Source of the DNA: Oceaniglobus trochenteri
GTDB taxonomy: Bacteria > Pseudomonadota > Alphaproteobacteria > Rhodobacterales > Rhodobacteraceae
Direction of reading: 5' to 3'
DNA length: 64,000 bases
NCBI RefSeq assembly: GCF_020529025.1
Contig: NZ_JACNMM010000002.1
Span: 737,012 to 801,011 of the forward strand
The translations under genes were made by a program, and so were the position numbers. Below the pieces are notes generated by a model, which searched no databases, was not told the origin of the DNA, and worked only from the letters and a program-made list of their open reading frames with translations. Below, piece after piece: positions 56,080-64,000 of this stretch; the first letter of the stretch is position 1; every line of letters begins with the position of its first letter.

Positions 56080-56814
56080 ATGCTGCGCCTCCTGCTGCTC
56101 TTGCTCGTCCTGCCCGCCGTCCTCCAGGCCGAAGCCGTGACCCTGATGGCCGATGCGCCCTTGTTTCGCAATCGCGGCGCGCTGGTCCAGATCCGGGCCG
56201 ATGGCGATTCGCGGCCGCGCAACGGGGCCAGCCTGTTCATCGGCCAGACGGGGCAAAGCCTGTTCGCCCCTGTGGCACCGCGCCAGATGAAAGGCGCCCT
56301 GCCCCCCCTTCCGGCAATTGCCGCCGTACAGGGCGGAACGGCGTTGCAACGGCTGCGCCAGTTGATCGGCCATGCCGAATCGCGCCGCCACGGCTATGAC
56401 GCGGTTCAGCATGGGGCACGGATCAAGCCCGCCAAGCCGCCCACGGCCATGACCATCGCGGAGATTTATCGCTGGATCGACGAAACACCGGGCCAGCCCC
56501 ACGCCATCGGCCGCTATCAGTTCATCCCCCCCACCCTCAAACGGGTCGTGCGCATCGCCGGCCTGGGTGAGGCGCATCGGTTCTCGCCGGGGGTTCAGGA
56601 CAGGTTGGCCGATGTCCTGCTGGCCGAGGCGGGCCTTGGCGGGGTTCAGGCGGGCACCCTGCCACGCGAAGCCTTTATGGCGAACCTGGCCAAGATATGG
56701 GCGGGCCTGCCCACGGCCAGCGGCAAGTCGCACTATGACGGGTATGCCGGAAACCGCGCGTCGATTACCTGGGCGCAATACAGCGCCGAGATGGCGCGCA
56801 TCTTCCCCGGCTGA
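56080..56814 (+). CDS. Lysozyme-like glycoside hydrolase (GH104-type) with signal peptide
   Basis: 244 residues with a leucine-rich signal peptide (LRLLLLLLVLPAVLQAEA). The domain at about 85-240 resembles lambda-type lytic transglycosylases: catalytic Glu100 in LIGHAESRRHGYDAVQHG, TIAEIYRWIDETPGQPHAIG and the AIGRYQFIPPTLKRVV block. It is thus likely a periplasmic peptidoglycan-cleaving enzyme, distantly phage-endolysin-like. AAGGAGAAGGC precedes the ATG at 56080. It lies in opposite orientation inside the ribosomal protein cluster and ends five bases from the convergent oxygenase gene. No other phage gene is near. Confidence 0.82.
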   Translation: MLRLLLLLLVLPAVLQAEAVTLMADAPLFRNRGALVQIRADGDSRPRNGASLFIGQTGQSLFAPVAPRQMKGALPPLPAIAAVQGGTALQRLRQLIGHAESRRHGYDAVQHGARIKPAKPPTAMTIAEIYRWIDETPGQPHAIGRYQFIPPTLKRVVRIAGLGEAHRFSPGVQDRLADVLLAEAGLGGVQAGTLPREAFMANLAKIWAGLPTASGKSHYDGYAGNRASITWAQYSAEMARIFPG

Positions 56815-56819
56815 CGGTG

Positions 56820-57440
56820 TTACCCCCAGGCGTAGTTGAAGCTGACGCTGATGCGGTCATCCTCGGCCATGTTCATCGGCACCTCGTGGCGCAGCCAGCT
56901 TTCCCAAAGGAGGACATCCCCCACCTGCGGAGCCACATAGTGGAACTGTTGCAGCTTGCGGGGCGCATCCTTGCGCCGACCGGGGGCCGCCATCATCATC
57001 GCCAGCCGGGGGTCTTCGAACTTGATCGCGCTGGTGCCTTCGGGCATCGCCACATAGGTCGTTCCGCTGATCACCGAATGGGGGTGGATATGGGCGGTGT
57101 GAATCCCACCCTCCGGCAGGATGTTGATCCAGAGACTGTCCAGCTTCAGCTTCTTGTCGCCCAGATCGAAGGCCACATCCTTGGCGAAGGCCGCCACATG
57201 CTTGTCCAGCACCTTGACCAGGTCCTTGAAGATCGAGAACCGCCAGGGAAGATCGGTCAGTGACGCATAGCTGGTGTAGCCGGCATAATCGTTCGCCTCG
57301 CACCATGTCTGCCCGGCCTCGTCATCCTCGGCAATCGACAGGCACGAGGCTTCAAGCTCGACCATGTCCAGGGGCTTGCCCATCTCCGACAAGGCAGCCT
57401 GATACAGGCGGGTGACGAAAAGAGATGACGTTGTGCTCAT
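56820..57440 (-). CDS. Putative 2-oxoglutarate-Fe(II) oxygenase (TIGR02466-like)
   Basis: 206 residues. IHTAHIHPHSVISGTTYVAM supplies candidate iron ligands in an HxH pattern, and LLWESWLRHEVPMNMAEDDR with ISVSFNYAWG supplies the distal His and the Arg that would bind 2-oxoglutarate. This matches what I recall of the TIGR02466/PF13759 family of uncharacterised oxygenases. The target is unknown. It lies two genes downstream of rplP (L16), and in E. coli L16 is hydroxylated by a different 2OG oxygenase (YcfD/RoxA), so a ribosomal substrate is an attractive but untested idea. Convergent with the lysozyme-like gene. Confidence 0.8.
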   Translation of the reverse strand: MSTTSSLFVTRLYQAALSEMGKPLDMVELEASCLSIAEDDEAGQTWCEANDYAGYTSYASLTDLPWRFSIFKDLVKVLDKHVAAFAKDVAFDLGDKKLKLDSLWINILPEGGIHTAHIHPHSVISGTTYVAMPEGTSAIKFEDPRLAMMMAAPGRRKDAPRKLQQFHYVAPQVGDVLLWESWLRHEVPMNMAEDDRISVSFNYAWG

Positions 57441-57464
57441 GCCGTAGTTCCCGTTTCCAAAGGA

Positions 57465-57698
57465 TCAGCCCTCGATCACGACGGGCGCGTTCAGATAGCC
57501 GATCAGAAGCGCCGCGAAGGCACCCAGATGCACTACCATTATCGCCCTGTCCTTCCACATGAAACCCACGGCGAACCAAAGCACGATCCCTGCAAAGAAG
57601 AAGAACACGTTCAGCGGCACGATGTTCAGGCCGGTCAGGGCATAGCCCATCAACTGGATCGCGGTTGCCACCCATTTCACGATATCAACGGTCTTCAT
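57465..57698 (-). CDS. Small two-to-three-helix membrane protein
   Basis: 77 residues from MKTVDIVKWVATAIQLMGYA (ATG at 57698; GGAG ten bases upstream). Hydrophobic segments: about 8-25, 28-48 (NVFFFFAGIVLWFAVGFMW) and 52-70. No catalytic residues. I believe it is one of the small DUF-type families (possibly DUF6552) seen next to rplP in Rhodobacteraceae, but this is from memory. It lies between the rplP terminator and the oxygenase gene (24-base gap), so it may form a two-gene unit with the latter. Confidence 0.7.
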   Translation of the reverse strand: MKTVDIVKWVATAIQLMGYALTGLNIVPLNVFFFFAGIVLWFAVGFMWKDRAIMVVHLGAFAALLIGYLNAPVVIEG

Positions 57699-57715
57699 CA
57701 CGGGTCTCCAAACTG

Positions 57716-57744
57716 AAAAGTCCCCGCCACTGGGGCGGGGACTT
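57716..57744 (-). terminator. Terminator after rplP
   Basis: The perfect 11-bp stem AAGTCCCCGCC (57718-57728) / GGCGGGGACTT (57734-57744) is followed by TTTTCAG on the minus strand, 28 bases after the rplP stop. It ends the S10 segment ahead of the inserted genes. Confidence 0.88.
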
Positions 57745-57771
57745 GAACTTTCGTACAATCGGTCGACGGGA

Positions 57772-58185
57772 TTACCAGTCTTCGCGAACGACCGTGCGGG
57801 TCTTGATCGGCAGCTTCATCGCGGCAAGGCGCAGGGCCTCACGCGCGACGGCATCGGTAACACCGTCGATCTCGAACATCACGCGGCCCGGCTTGACCTT
57901 GGCGGCCCAGAAATCGACCGAACCCTTACCTTTACCCATCCGTACTTCGACGGGCTTGGAGGTGACGGGCAGGTCCGGGAAGATCCGGATCCAGACGCGG
58001 CCCTGACGCTTCATGTGGCGCGTCATGGCACGACGTGCGGCTTCGATCTGGCGGGCGGTGATCCGCTCGGGCTCGACCGCCTTGAGGCCATAGGTGCCGA
58101 AGGACAGGTCGGACCCACCCTTGGCGTCGCCGTGGATCCGGCCCTTGTGCATCTTGCGGAACTTGGTGCGCTTTGGCTGTAGCAT
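57772..58185 (-). CDS. rplP: 50S ribosomal protein L16
   Basis: 137 residues: [40 protein letters not shown] and [20 protein letters not shown] are invariant. Arg82 here aligns with E. coli Arg81, the residue hydroxylated by YcfD. L16 is essential for A-site tRNA positioning. It is 12 bases after rpsC and followed by a terminator rather than rpmC. Confidence 0.97.
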   Translation of the reverse strand: MLQPKRTKFRKMHKGRIHGDAKGGSDLSFGTYGLKAVEPERITARQIEAARRAMTRHMKRQGRVWIRIFPDLPVTSKPVEVRMGKGKGSVDFWAAKVKPGRVMFEIDGVTDAVAREALRLAAMKLPIKTRTVVREDW

Positions 58186-58197
58186 ATCCGTTACTCC

Positions 58198-58905
58198 TTA
58201 ACGCCGACCGCCGGCGCCACGGGGCGCGGGGCCTTCCTGAAGCTCGGACTGACGGCGATCGTGTGCCGACGGGTCATGCTCCATGATTTCGCCTTTGAAG
58301 ATCCAGACCTTGATGCCGATGATACCATAGGCGGTCTTGGCTTCGTAGTTGGCATAGTCGATGTCGGCCCGCAGGGTGTGCAGGGGCACGCGGCCCTCGC
58401 GATACCATTCGGTCCGCGCGATCTCGGCACCGCCAAGACGACCGGCCAGGTTCACCCGGATGCCCAGCGACCCCATGCGCATGGCGTTCTGCACCGCGCG
58501 CTTCATGGCACGACGGAACGAAACACGACGCTCAAGCTGCTGCGCGATGCTTTCGGCCACCAGCGCGGCGTCCAGCTCGGGCTTGCGAACCTCGACGATG
58601 TTGAGGTGCAGCTCGCTGTCGGTCATCGCCGCCAGCTTCTTGCGCAGGGTCTCGATGTCCGCACCCTTCTTGCCGATGATGACACCGGGGCGGGCAGTGT
58701 GAACCGTCACGCGGCACTTCTTGTGCGGACGCTCGATGATCACCTTCGACACGCCGGCCTGGGCGCATTCCTTCTTGATGAATTCGCGCATGCGCACGTC
58801 TTCAAGCAGAAGGTTGCCGTAGTCCTTGGTGTCGGCGTACCAGCGGCTGTCCCAGGTGCGGTTCACCTGCAGGCGCATGCCGATCGGATTTACTTTGTTA
58901 CCCAT
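58198..58905 (-). CDS. rpsC: 30S ribosomal protein S3
   Basis: 235 residues: [20 protein letters not shown] at the start, the KH domain [20 protein letters not shown] and the C-terminal [20 protein letters not shown]. It forms the mRNA entry channel with S4 and S5. Its ATG overlaps the rplV stop by one base. The C-terminus is Gly/Arg-rich. Confidence 0.97.
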   Translation of the reverse strand: MGNKVNPIGMRLQVNRTWDSRWYADTKDYGNLLLEDVRMREFIKKECAQAGVSKVIIERPHKKCRVTVHTARPGVIIGKKGADIETLRKKLAAMTDSELHLNIVEVRKPELDAALVAESIAQQLERRVSFRRAMKRAVQNAMRMGSLGIRVNLAGRLGGAEIARTEWYREGRVPLHTLRADIDYANYEAKTAYGIIGIKVWIFKGEIMEHDPSAHDRRQSELQEGPAPRGAGGRR

Positions 58906-59285
58906 TATGCCTGCTCCTCGACCTGGCGGACCTTGATGGTGAGTTCGGCAAAGGGCTTGACGATCTTGCCAAACCGGCCACGGGCACGGGGCTTGCCGCG
59001 CTTCATGGTCAGGTTCTTGCCAACCCAGGCCTCGGCAACGATCAGCTCGTCGACGTCCAGGTTATGGTTGTTCTCGGCGTTGGCGATGGCGGACTGAAGG
59101 CACTTCTTCACGTCCTGCGCGATCCGCTTCTTCGAGAAGGTGAGATCGGACAGGGCCTTTTCCACCTTCTTGCCACGGATCATGGCCGCAACCAGGTTAA
59201 GCTTCTGCGGCGAAGTGCGCAGCATCTTGGCCTTGGCCAGGGCTTCGTTGTCGGCAACGCGACGGGGGTTCTTTTCCGTGCTCAT
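58905..59285 (-). CDS. rplV: 50S ribosomal protein L22
   Basis: 126 residues: [20 protein letters not shown] and [20 protein letters not shown] are typical. Its extended loop lines the exit tunnel. It overlaps rpsS by four bases (ATGA). Confidence 0.97.
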   Translation of the reverse strand: MSTEKNPRRVADNEALAKAKMLRTSPQKLNLVAAMIRGKKVEKALSDLTFSKKRIAQDVKKCLQSAIANAENNHNLDVDELIVAEAWVGKNLTMKRGKPRARGRFGKIVKPFAELTIKVRQVEEQA

Positions 59286-59560
59286 TTGCGCTTCGCCTTC
59301 TTGTCGGCGGCGTGACCGTAGTAGGTACGGGTCGGCGAATACTCACCGAACTTCTGGCCGATCATGTCCTCGGTGACATTCACCGGGATATGCTTCTTGC
59401 CATTGTACACACCAAAGGTGAGGCCCACGAACTGGGGCAGGATGGTCGAACGACGCGACCAAATCTTGATGACTTCCTTGCGGCCGCTCTCGCGGGTCGC
59501 TTCGGCCTTCTTGAGGACGAAAGCGTCGACAAACGGGCCTTTCCAGACAGAACGCGACAT
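59282..59560 (-). CDS. rpsS: 30S ribosomal protein S19
   Basis: 92 residues: [40 protein letters not shown] and [20 protein letters not shown]. It is in the 30S head with S13. It is three bases after rplB. Confidence 0.97.
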   Translation of the reverse strand: MSRSVWKGPFVDAFVLKKAEATRESGRKEVIKIWSRRSTILPQFVGLTFGVYNGKKHIPVNVTEDMIGQKFGEYSPTRTYYGHAADKKAKRK

Positions 59561-59563
59561 GGA

Positions 59564-60406
59564 TTAGCGCCCCTTCTTCTTGGCGTGACGCGAACGGACG
59601 ATAAGCCGCTGCGACGCTTTGTTCTTGTTACGGGTCTTGGCACCCTTCGTCGGCTTGCCCCAGGGGGTAACCGGGTGACGACCACCGGACGTACGGCCTT
59701 CACCACCACCGTGGGGGTGATCGATCGGGTTCATCACGACACCACGCACCGAGGGGCGGATGCCCTTGTGACGGTTGCGACCGGCCTTGCCGATGTTCTG
59801 GTTGCTGTTGTCGGGGTTGGACACGGCACCGACGGTGGCCATGCATTCCTGACGCACCAGGCGCAGTTCGCCCGACGAGAGGCGGATCTGGGCATAGCCG
59901 CCGTCACGACCGACGAACTGGGCGTAGGTCCCGGCAGCACGAGCGATCTGGCCGCCCTTGCCCTGCTTCATTTCGATGTTGTGGACGATCGTGCCGATCG
60001 GCATGCCCGAGAAGGGCATCGCATTTCCCGGCTTGATGTCTGCCTTGGCGGACGCGATCACCTTGTCCCCGATCCCCAGACGCTGCGGGGCCAGGATATA
60101 GGCCTGCTCGCCGTCGTCATAGGACACCAGCGCGATGAACGCGGTGCGGTTGGGGTCATATTCGATGCGAATGACCGTCGCGGCGATGTCCAGCTTGTTG
60201 CGCTTGAAATCGACGATGCGGTACAGGCGCTTGGCCCCACCGCCCTTGCGACGCATAGTAATCCGTCCGGTGTTGTTCCGGCCGCCGTGCTTGCTCAAAC
60301 CCTCGGTAAGGGATTTGACAGGGCGTCCTTTCCAAAGCTCCGAACGGTCGATCAGCACCAGCCCGCGCTGGCCCGGCGTCGTCGGCTTATACGACTTGAG
60401 TGCCAT
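59564..60406 (-). CDS. rplB: 50S ribosomal protein L2
   Basis: 280 residues from [20 protein letters not shown] (ATG at 60406); a longer frame to 60508 is not supported. [20 protein letters not shown] and the signature [20 protein letters not shown] are intact. It is needed for subunit association and peptidyl transferase activity. The 152-base gap from rplW holds a hairpin and a direct repeat. Confidence 0.97.
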   Translation of the reverse strand: MALKSYKPTTPGQRGLVLIDRSELWKGRPVKSLTEGLSKHGGRNNTGRITMRRKGGGAKRLYRIVDFKRNKLDIAATVIRIEYDPNRTAFIALVSYDDGEQAYILAPQRLGIGDKVIASAKADIKPGNAMPFSGMPIGTIVHNIEMKQGKGGQIARAAGTYAQFVGRDGGYAQIRLSSGELRLVRQECMATVGAVSNPDNSNQNIGKAGRNRHKGIRPSVRGVVMNPIDHPHGGGEGRTSGGRHPVTPWGKPTKGAKTRNKNKASQRLIVRSRHAKKKGR

Positions 60407-60457
60407 GCTTGTGTCTTCCGTTTGCTTTGCGGGCAATATGGCCCGGCTTTCGTGTAA

Positions 60458-60538
60458 AGGGCCCCGCAGGTCCCCGGTGTATAGGGCCCCGGAGGTCCCC
60501 GAATTCAAAGAAACGAGCCCCGGAACGAATCCGGGGCT
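60458..60538 (-). promoter_or_regulatory. Direct repeat and stem-loop between rplW and rplB
   Basis: AGGGCCCCGCAGGTCCCCG (60458-60476) recurs as AGGGCCCCGGAGGTCCCCG (60483-60501), one mismatch, 25 bases apart. The hairpin AGCCCCGG/CCGGGGCT (60516-60538) follows the rplW stop, with CGTTTCTTTG after it on the minus strand. This may be an attenuator or processing site. Confidence 0.5.
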
Positions 60539-60558
60539 GCGTCATGTCAGGTCAGGTA

Positions 60559-60855
60559 TTAGAGACCGGTGGAAACGTCAATCGTGTTACCGTCTTCCAG
60601 GGTCACATAGGCCTTCTTGACGTCCTTGCGCTTGCCCAGCATGCCGCGGAACCGCTTGACCTTGCCCTTGGTGATGGTGGTGTTGACCGCCTTCACCTTG
60701 ACTCCGAACAGGGTTTCGACGGCTTCCTTGATCTGCGGCTTGTTCGCATCGATCGCCACTTCGAACACCACCGCGCCGGATTCCGACGCCATGGTGGCCT
60801 TCTCGGTGATGACCGGCTTGCGGATCACATCGTAGAGTTCTGCCTTGGTGGTCAT
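60559..60855 (-). CDS. rplW: 50S ribosomal protein L23
   Basis: 98 residues: [20 protein letters not shown] and the extended loop [20 protein letters not shown]. It docks trigger factor and SRP at the tunnel exit. Its start overlaps the rplD stop by four bases. Confidence 0.97.
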   Translation of the reverse strand: MTTKAELYDVIRKPVITEKATMASESGAVVFEVAIDANKPQIKEAVETLFGVKVKAVNTTITKGKVKRFRGMLGKRKDVKKAYVTLEDGNTIDVSTGL

Positions 60856-61472
60856 TTCAGCCTCGCTTCCAGCGCCTCGACCCCGGCCTTGGTGATGACC
60901 AGCGTGTCACGCTTGAGAATGTCATAGACGTTGGCGCCCATGGTGGGCAGCACGTCCAGACCGTCGATGTTGGCGGCGGCGCGGGCGAAGTTCTCGTTCA
61001 CCTCGGCTCCGTCAATGATCAGCGCCCGCTTCCAGCCCAGCGATTTGATCTGCTTGGCCAGTGCGCCGGTCTTGATCTCGGCCAATGCCGCATCCTCGAT
61101 CACCACCAGGTTGCCGGTGGCCATCTTCGAGCTGAGCGCATGCTTCAGACCCAGCTTGCGGAACTTCTTGGTCAGGTCATGACCGTGGCTGCGCGGGGTC
61201 GGACCCTTGTAGATACCACCCTTGCGGAAGATCGGCGCGTTCCGGTCACCGTGGCGTGCGCCGCCGGTGCCCTTCTGGCGATAGATCTTCTTGGTCGAAT
61301 AGGAGGTTTCCGAGCGGGTCTTGACCTTGTGGGTGCCCTGCTGCGCGTTGTTGCGCTGCCAGCGGACCACACGGTGAAGAATGTCCACCCGCGGTTCCAG
61401 ACCGAAGATCTCGTCGCCAAGATCGACCGACCCGGCCTTGCCGCCGTCCAGTTTGATCACGTCGAGTTTCAT
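60852..61472 (-). CDS. rplD: 50S ribosomal protein L4
   Basis: 206 residues: [20 protein letters not shown] then [20 protein letters not shown] and [20 protein letters not shown]. In E. coli L4 represses the S10 operon; the leader signals here are not recognisable. Its start overlaps the rplC stop by four bases. Confidence 0.97.
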   Translation of the reverse strand: MKLDVIKLDGGKAGSVDLGDEIFGLEPRVDILHRVVRWQRNNAQQGTHKVKTRSETSYSTKKIYRQKGTGGARHGDRNAPIFRKGGIYKGPTPRSHGHDLTKKFRKLGLKHALSSKMATGNLVVIEDAALAEIKTGALAKQIKSLGWKRALIIDGAEVNENFARAAANIDGLDVLPTMGANVYDILKRDTLVITKAGVEALEARLK

Positions 61473-62341
61473 TCGTCGCCTTCCTTCTTCTCAGCGTCCG
61501 AGTTGTCCGTATCGGCACTCTCGGCAGCGATCTGTGCCTCGGCTTCCTTCAGCGCGGCCTCTTCGGCGGCGGCGGCTTCAGCGGCGGCTGCCTCTTCGGC
61601 GGCCTTCGCTTCGGCTTCCGCTGCAGCGGCGGCTTCGGCGGCCAGGCGTTCGGCTTCCTCGGCGGCCGACTTCAGCGCGGCAGGATAGATCACGTTCTCG
61701 GGGGTCGGCTTCTTAACCGCATCCTTGATCGTGACCCAGCCACCCTTGGAGCCGGGAACCGCACCCTTGACCATGATCAGGCCACGGTCGGCATCGGTGC
61801 GGATGACCTGCAGGTTCTGCGTGGTGACACGGGCAGCACCCATGTGACCGGCCATCTTCTTGCCCTTGAACACCTTGCCGGGGTCCTGACACTGACCCGT
61901 CGAACCATGCGAACGGTGCGAGATCGACACACCGTGCGAGGCCCGCAGACCGCCGAAGTTGTGCCGCTTCATGGCACCGGCGAAACCCTTCCCGATCGAG
62001 GTGCCCGCCACGTCGACGAACTGACCCTCGAAGTAATGGTTGGCGGTGATTTCCTCACCGACACCGATCAGGTTCTCTTCGGCCACGCGGAATTCCGCGA
62101 TCTTCCTCTTCGGCTCGACCGAGGCGACGGCGAAGTGGCCGCGCATGGCCTTGCTGGTCCGCTTGGCCTTAGCCGTGCCGGCACCCAGTTGAACGGCGGT
62201 GTAACCGTCGCGTTCAATCGTGCGCTGCGCCACGACCTGCAGCTTGTCCAGTTGAAGGACCGTCACGGGAATCTGCTTCCCGTCGTCCATGAAAAGGCGG
62301 GTCATGCCCACCTTCTTTGCGATAACGCCAGAGCGCAACAT
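61469..62341 (-). CDS. rplC: 50S ribosomal protein L3 with Ala/Glu-rich C-terminal extension
   Basis: 290 residues from [20 protein letters not shown]; the ATG at 62341 has GGAGG nine bases upstream (a GTG at 62347 is too close to it). [20 protein letters not shown] and [20 protein letters not shown] are diagnostic. The core ends near residue 225. The last 65 residues are an Ala/Glu-rich acidic helix-like tail with Asp/Glu/Lys end, making it about 80 residues longer than E. coli L3. The conserved Gln of the [12 protein letters not shown] loop is present. Confidence 0.96.
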   Translation of the reverse strand: MLRSGVIAKKVGMTRLFMDDGKQIPVTVLQLDKLQVVAQRTIERDGYTAVQLGAGTAKAKRTSKAMRGHFAVASVEPKRKIAEFRVAEENLIGVGEEITANHYFEGQFVDVAGTSIGKGFAGAMKRHNFGGLRASHGVSISHRSHGSTGQCQDPGKVFKGKKMAGHMGAARVTTQNLQVIRTDADRGLIMVKGAVPGSKGGWVTIKDAVKKPTPENVIYPAALKSAAEEAERLAAEAAAAAEAEAKAAEEAAAAEAAAAEEAALKEAEAQIAAESADTDNSDAEKKEGDE

Positions 62342-62356
62342 ATCCACTGCCCTCCC

Positions 62357-62668
62357 TTATACCTTGATCTCGACGTCGACACCGGCGGCCAGGTCGAGCT
62401 TCATCAGCGCGTCCACGGTCTGGGGTGTCGGATCGACGATGTCGAGCAGCCGCTTGTGGGTGCGGATCTCGAACTGATCGCGGGATTTCTTGTCGACGTG
62501 GGGGCCACGCAGAACGGTGAACTTCTCGATCTTGTTCGGCAGCGGGATGGGTCCGCGCACGTGGGCGCCCGTCCGTTTGGCGGTGTTGACGATTTCCTGG
62601 GTGCTGGCATCCAGCACGCGGTAATCGAACGCCTTGAGCCGAATGCGAATGTTTTGGCTAGCGGCCAT
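62357..62668 (-). CDS. rpsJ: 30S ribosomal protein S10
   Basis: 103 residues: [20 protein letters not shown] and [20 protein letters not shown], then the C-terminal [16 protein letters not shown]. It is the first ribosomal gene of the S10 segment and, as NusE, also joins antitermination complexes. It is 152 bases after tuf. Confidence 0.97.
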   Translation of the reverse strand: MAASQNIRIRLKAFDYRVLDASTQEIVNTAKRTGAHVRGPIPLPNKIEKFTVLRGPHVDKKSRDQFEIRTHKRLLDIVDPTPQTVDALMKLDLAAGVDVEIKV

Positions 62669-62707
62669 TGCAATTGCCTTTCGCGGCTTTTGAGATTGAG
62701 AGGTGGA

Positions 62708-62813
62708 GGCACCGGAATTGGTGCCCCCACATCGAACCTTGTCTTCTGTCCGTCCTGCTCATCGGTTCCTTCGGTCCCCCTTCGCGAAGAGCGACCGCGA
62801 GGGAGCGATGAGC
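62708..62813 (-). promoter_or_regulatory. Inverted repeats in the tuf-rpsJ gap
   Basis: GGCACC-GGAATT-GGTGCC (62708-62725) and the longer-range GCTCATCG (62757-62764) / CGATGAGC (62806-62813), which enclose TTCGCGAA, lie in the 152-base gap. They could form the rpsJ leader or a tuf 3' structure; no U-tract was seen. Confidence 0.4.
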
Positions 62814-62820
62814 GCTCCGG

Positions 62821-63996
<1,176 letters not shown>

Positions 63997-64000
63997 GGTG

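Noticed and set aside
56080..56814. Prophage remnant
   Set aside because: Only a single lysozyme-like gene with signal peptide; no integrase, structural genes, att sites or tRNA nearby.

Overview
The window looks like chromosomal DNA of a marine-type Rhodobacteraceae (Alphaproteobacteria, Rhodobacterales). The basis is very high GC with strong third-position G/C bias, an ATP synthase F1 operon in the order atpH-A-G-D-C without F0 genes, a four-gene bzt-type amino-acid ABC transporter, the ATP12 / RluA-like / crcB / rarA neighbourhood, Hint_2 and H-type lectin proteins, a LuxRI pair of the family type, and a short dispersed intergenic repeat (core CCTCCGGCGGGAGTATTT) that I associate with this family. 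This is recognition by eye; no database was searched.

Layout. 1-8.9 kb: tail of a DUF599 membrane protein, a small secreted protein, a MoxR ATPase / DUF58 / DUF4159 / VWA-like membrane protein operon, a divergent DUF1285 gene and an H-type lectin gene. 9.0-14.0 kb: F1 ATP synthase operon with a clear terminator. 14.3-19.3 kb: methyltransferase, glyoxalase II, ClpA, M23 peptidase. 19.3-23.3 kb: a MotA/ExbB-like plus MotB/OmpA-like pair whose OmpA partner carries a long coiled coil with tandem 35-residue repeats. 23.3-29.1 kb: ChaC-like cyclotransferase, DUF2125, YcaQ-like protein, extensin-like protein, and a hisC-tyrC-extensin overlap chain. 29.3-29.9 kb: solitary rpsD.

30.0-36.2 kb is the accessory-looking part: a Hint-domain protein, a subtilase without signal peptide, a vanadium-haloperoxidase/PAP2-like protein with 13 perfect Asn-Arg-Gly repeats, and a SARP-like regulator with TPR-like repeats, preceded by a 750-bp non-coding region dense in inverted repeats. 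I consider the regulator / haloperoxidase / subtilase unit the best candidate for an undescribed system here.

36.2-46.0 kb: bztABCD (with a stem-loop after bztA), ATP12, RluA-like synthase, crcB, rarA, then a luxR-luxI quorum-sensing pair next to the ribosomal superoperon.

46.0-64.0 kb: on the minus strand, tuf followed by the fused S10-spc-alpha ribosomal protein cluster down to rplQ. The cluster is interrupted between rplP (L16) and rpmC (L29) by a terminator and 1.9 kb holding a small membrane protein, a 2-oxoglutarate-oxygenase-like protein and, in opposite orientation, a lysozyme-like gene. Several other gaps in the cluster contain stem-loops. No tRNA, rRNA, CRISPR array, insertion sequence or prophage was seen.
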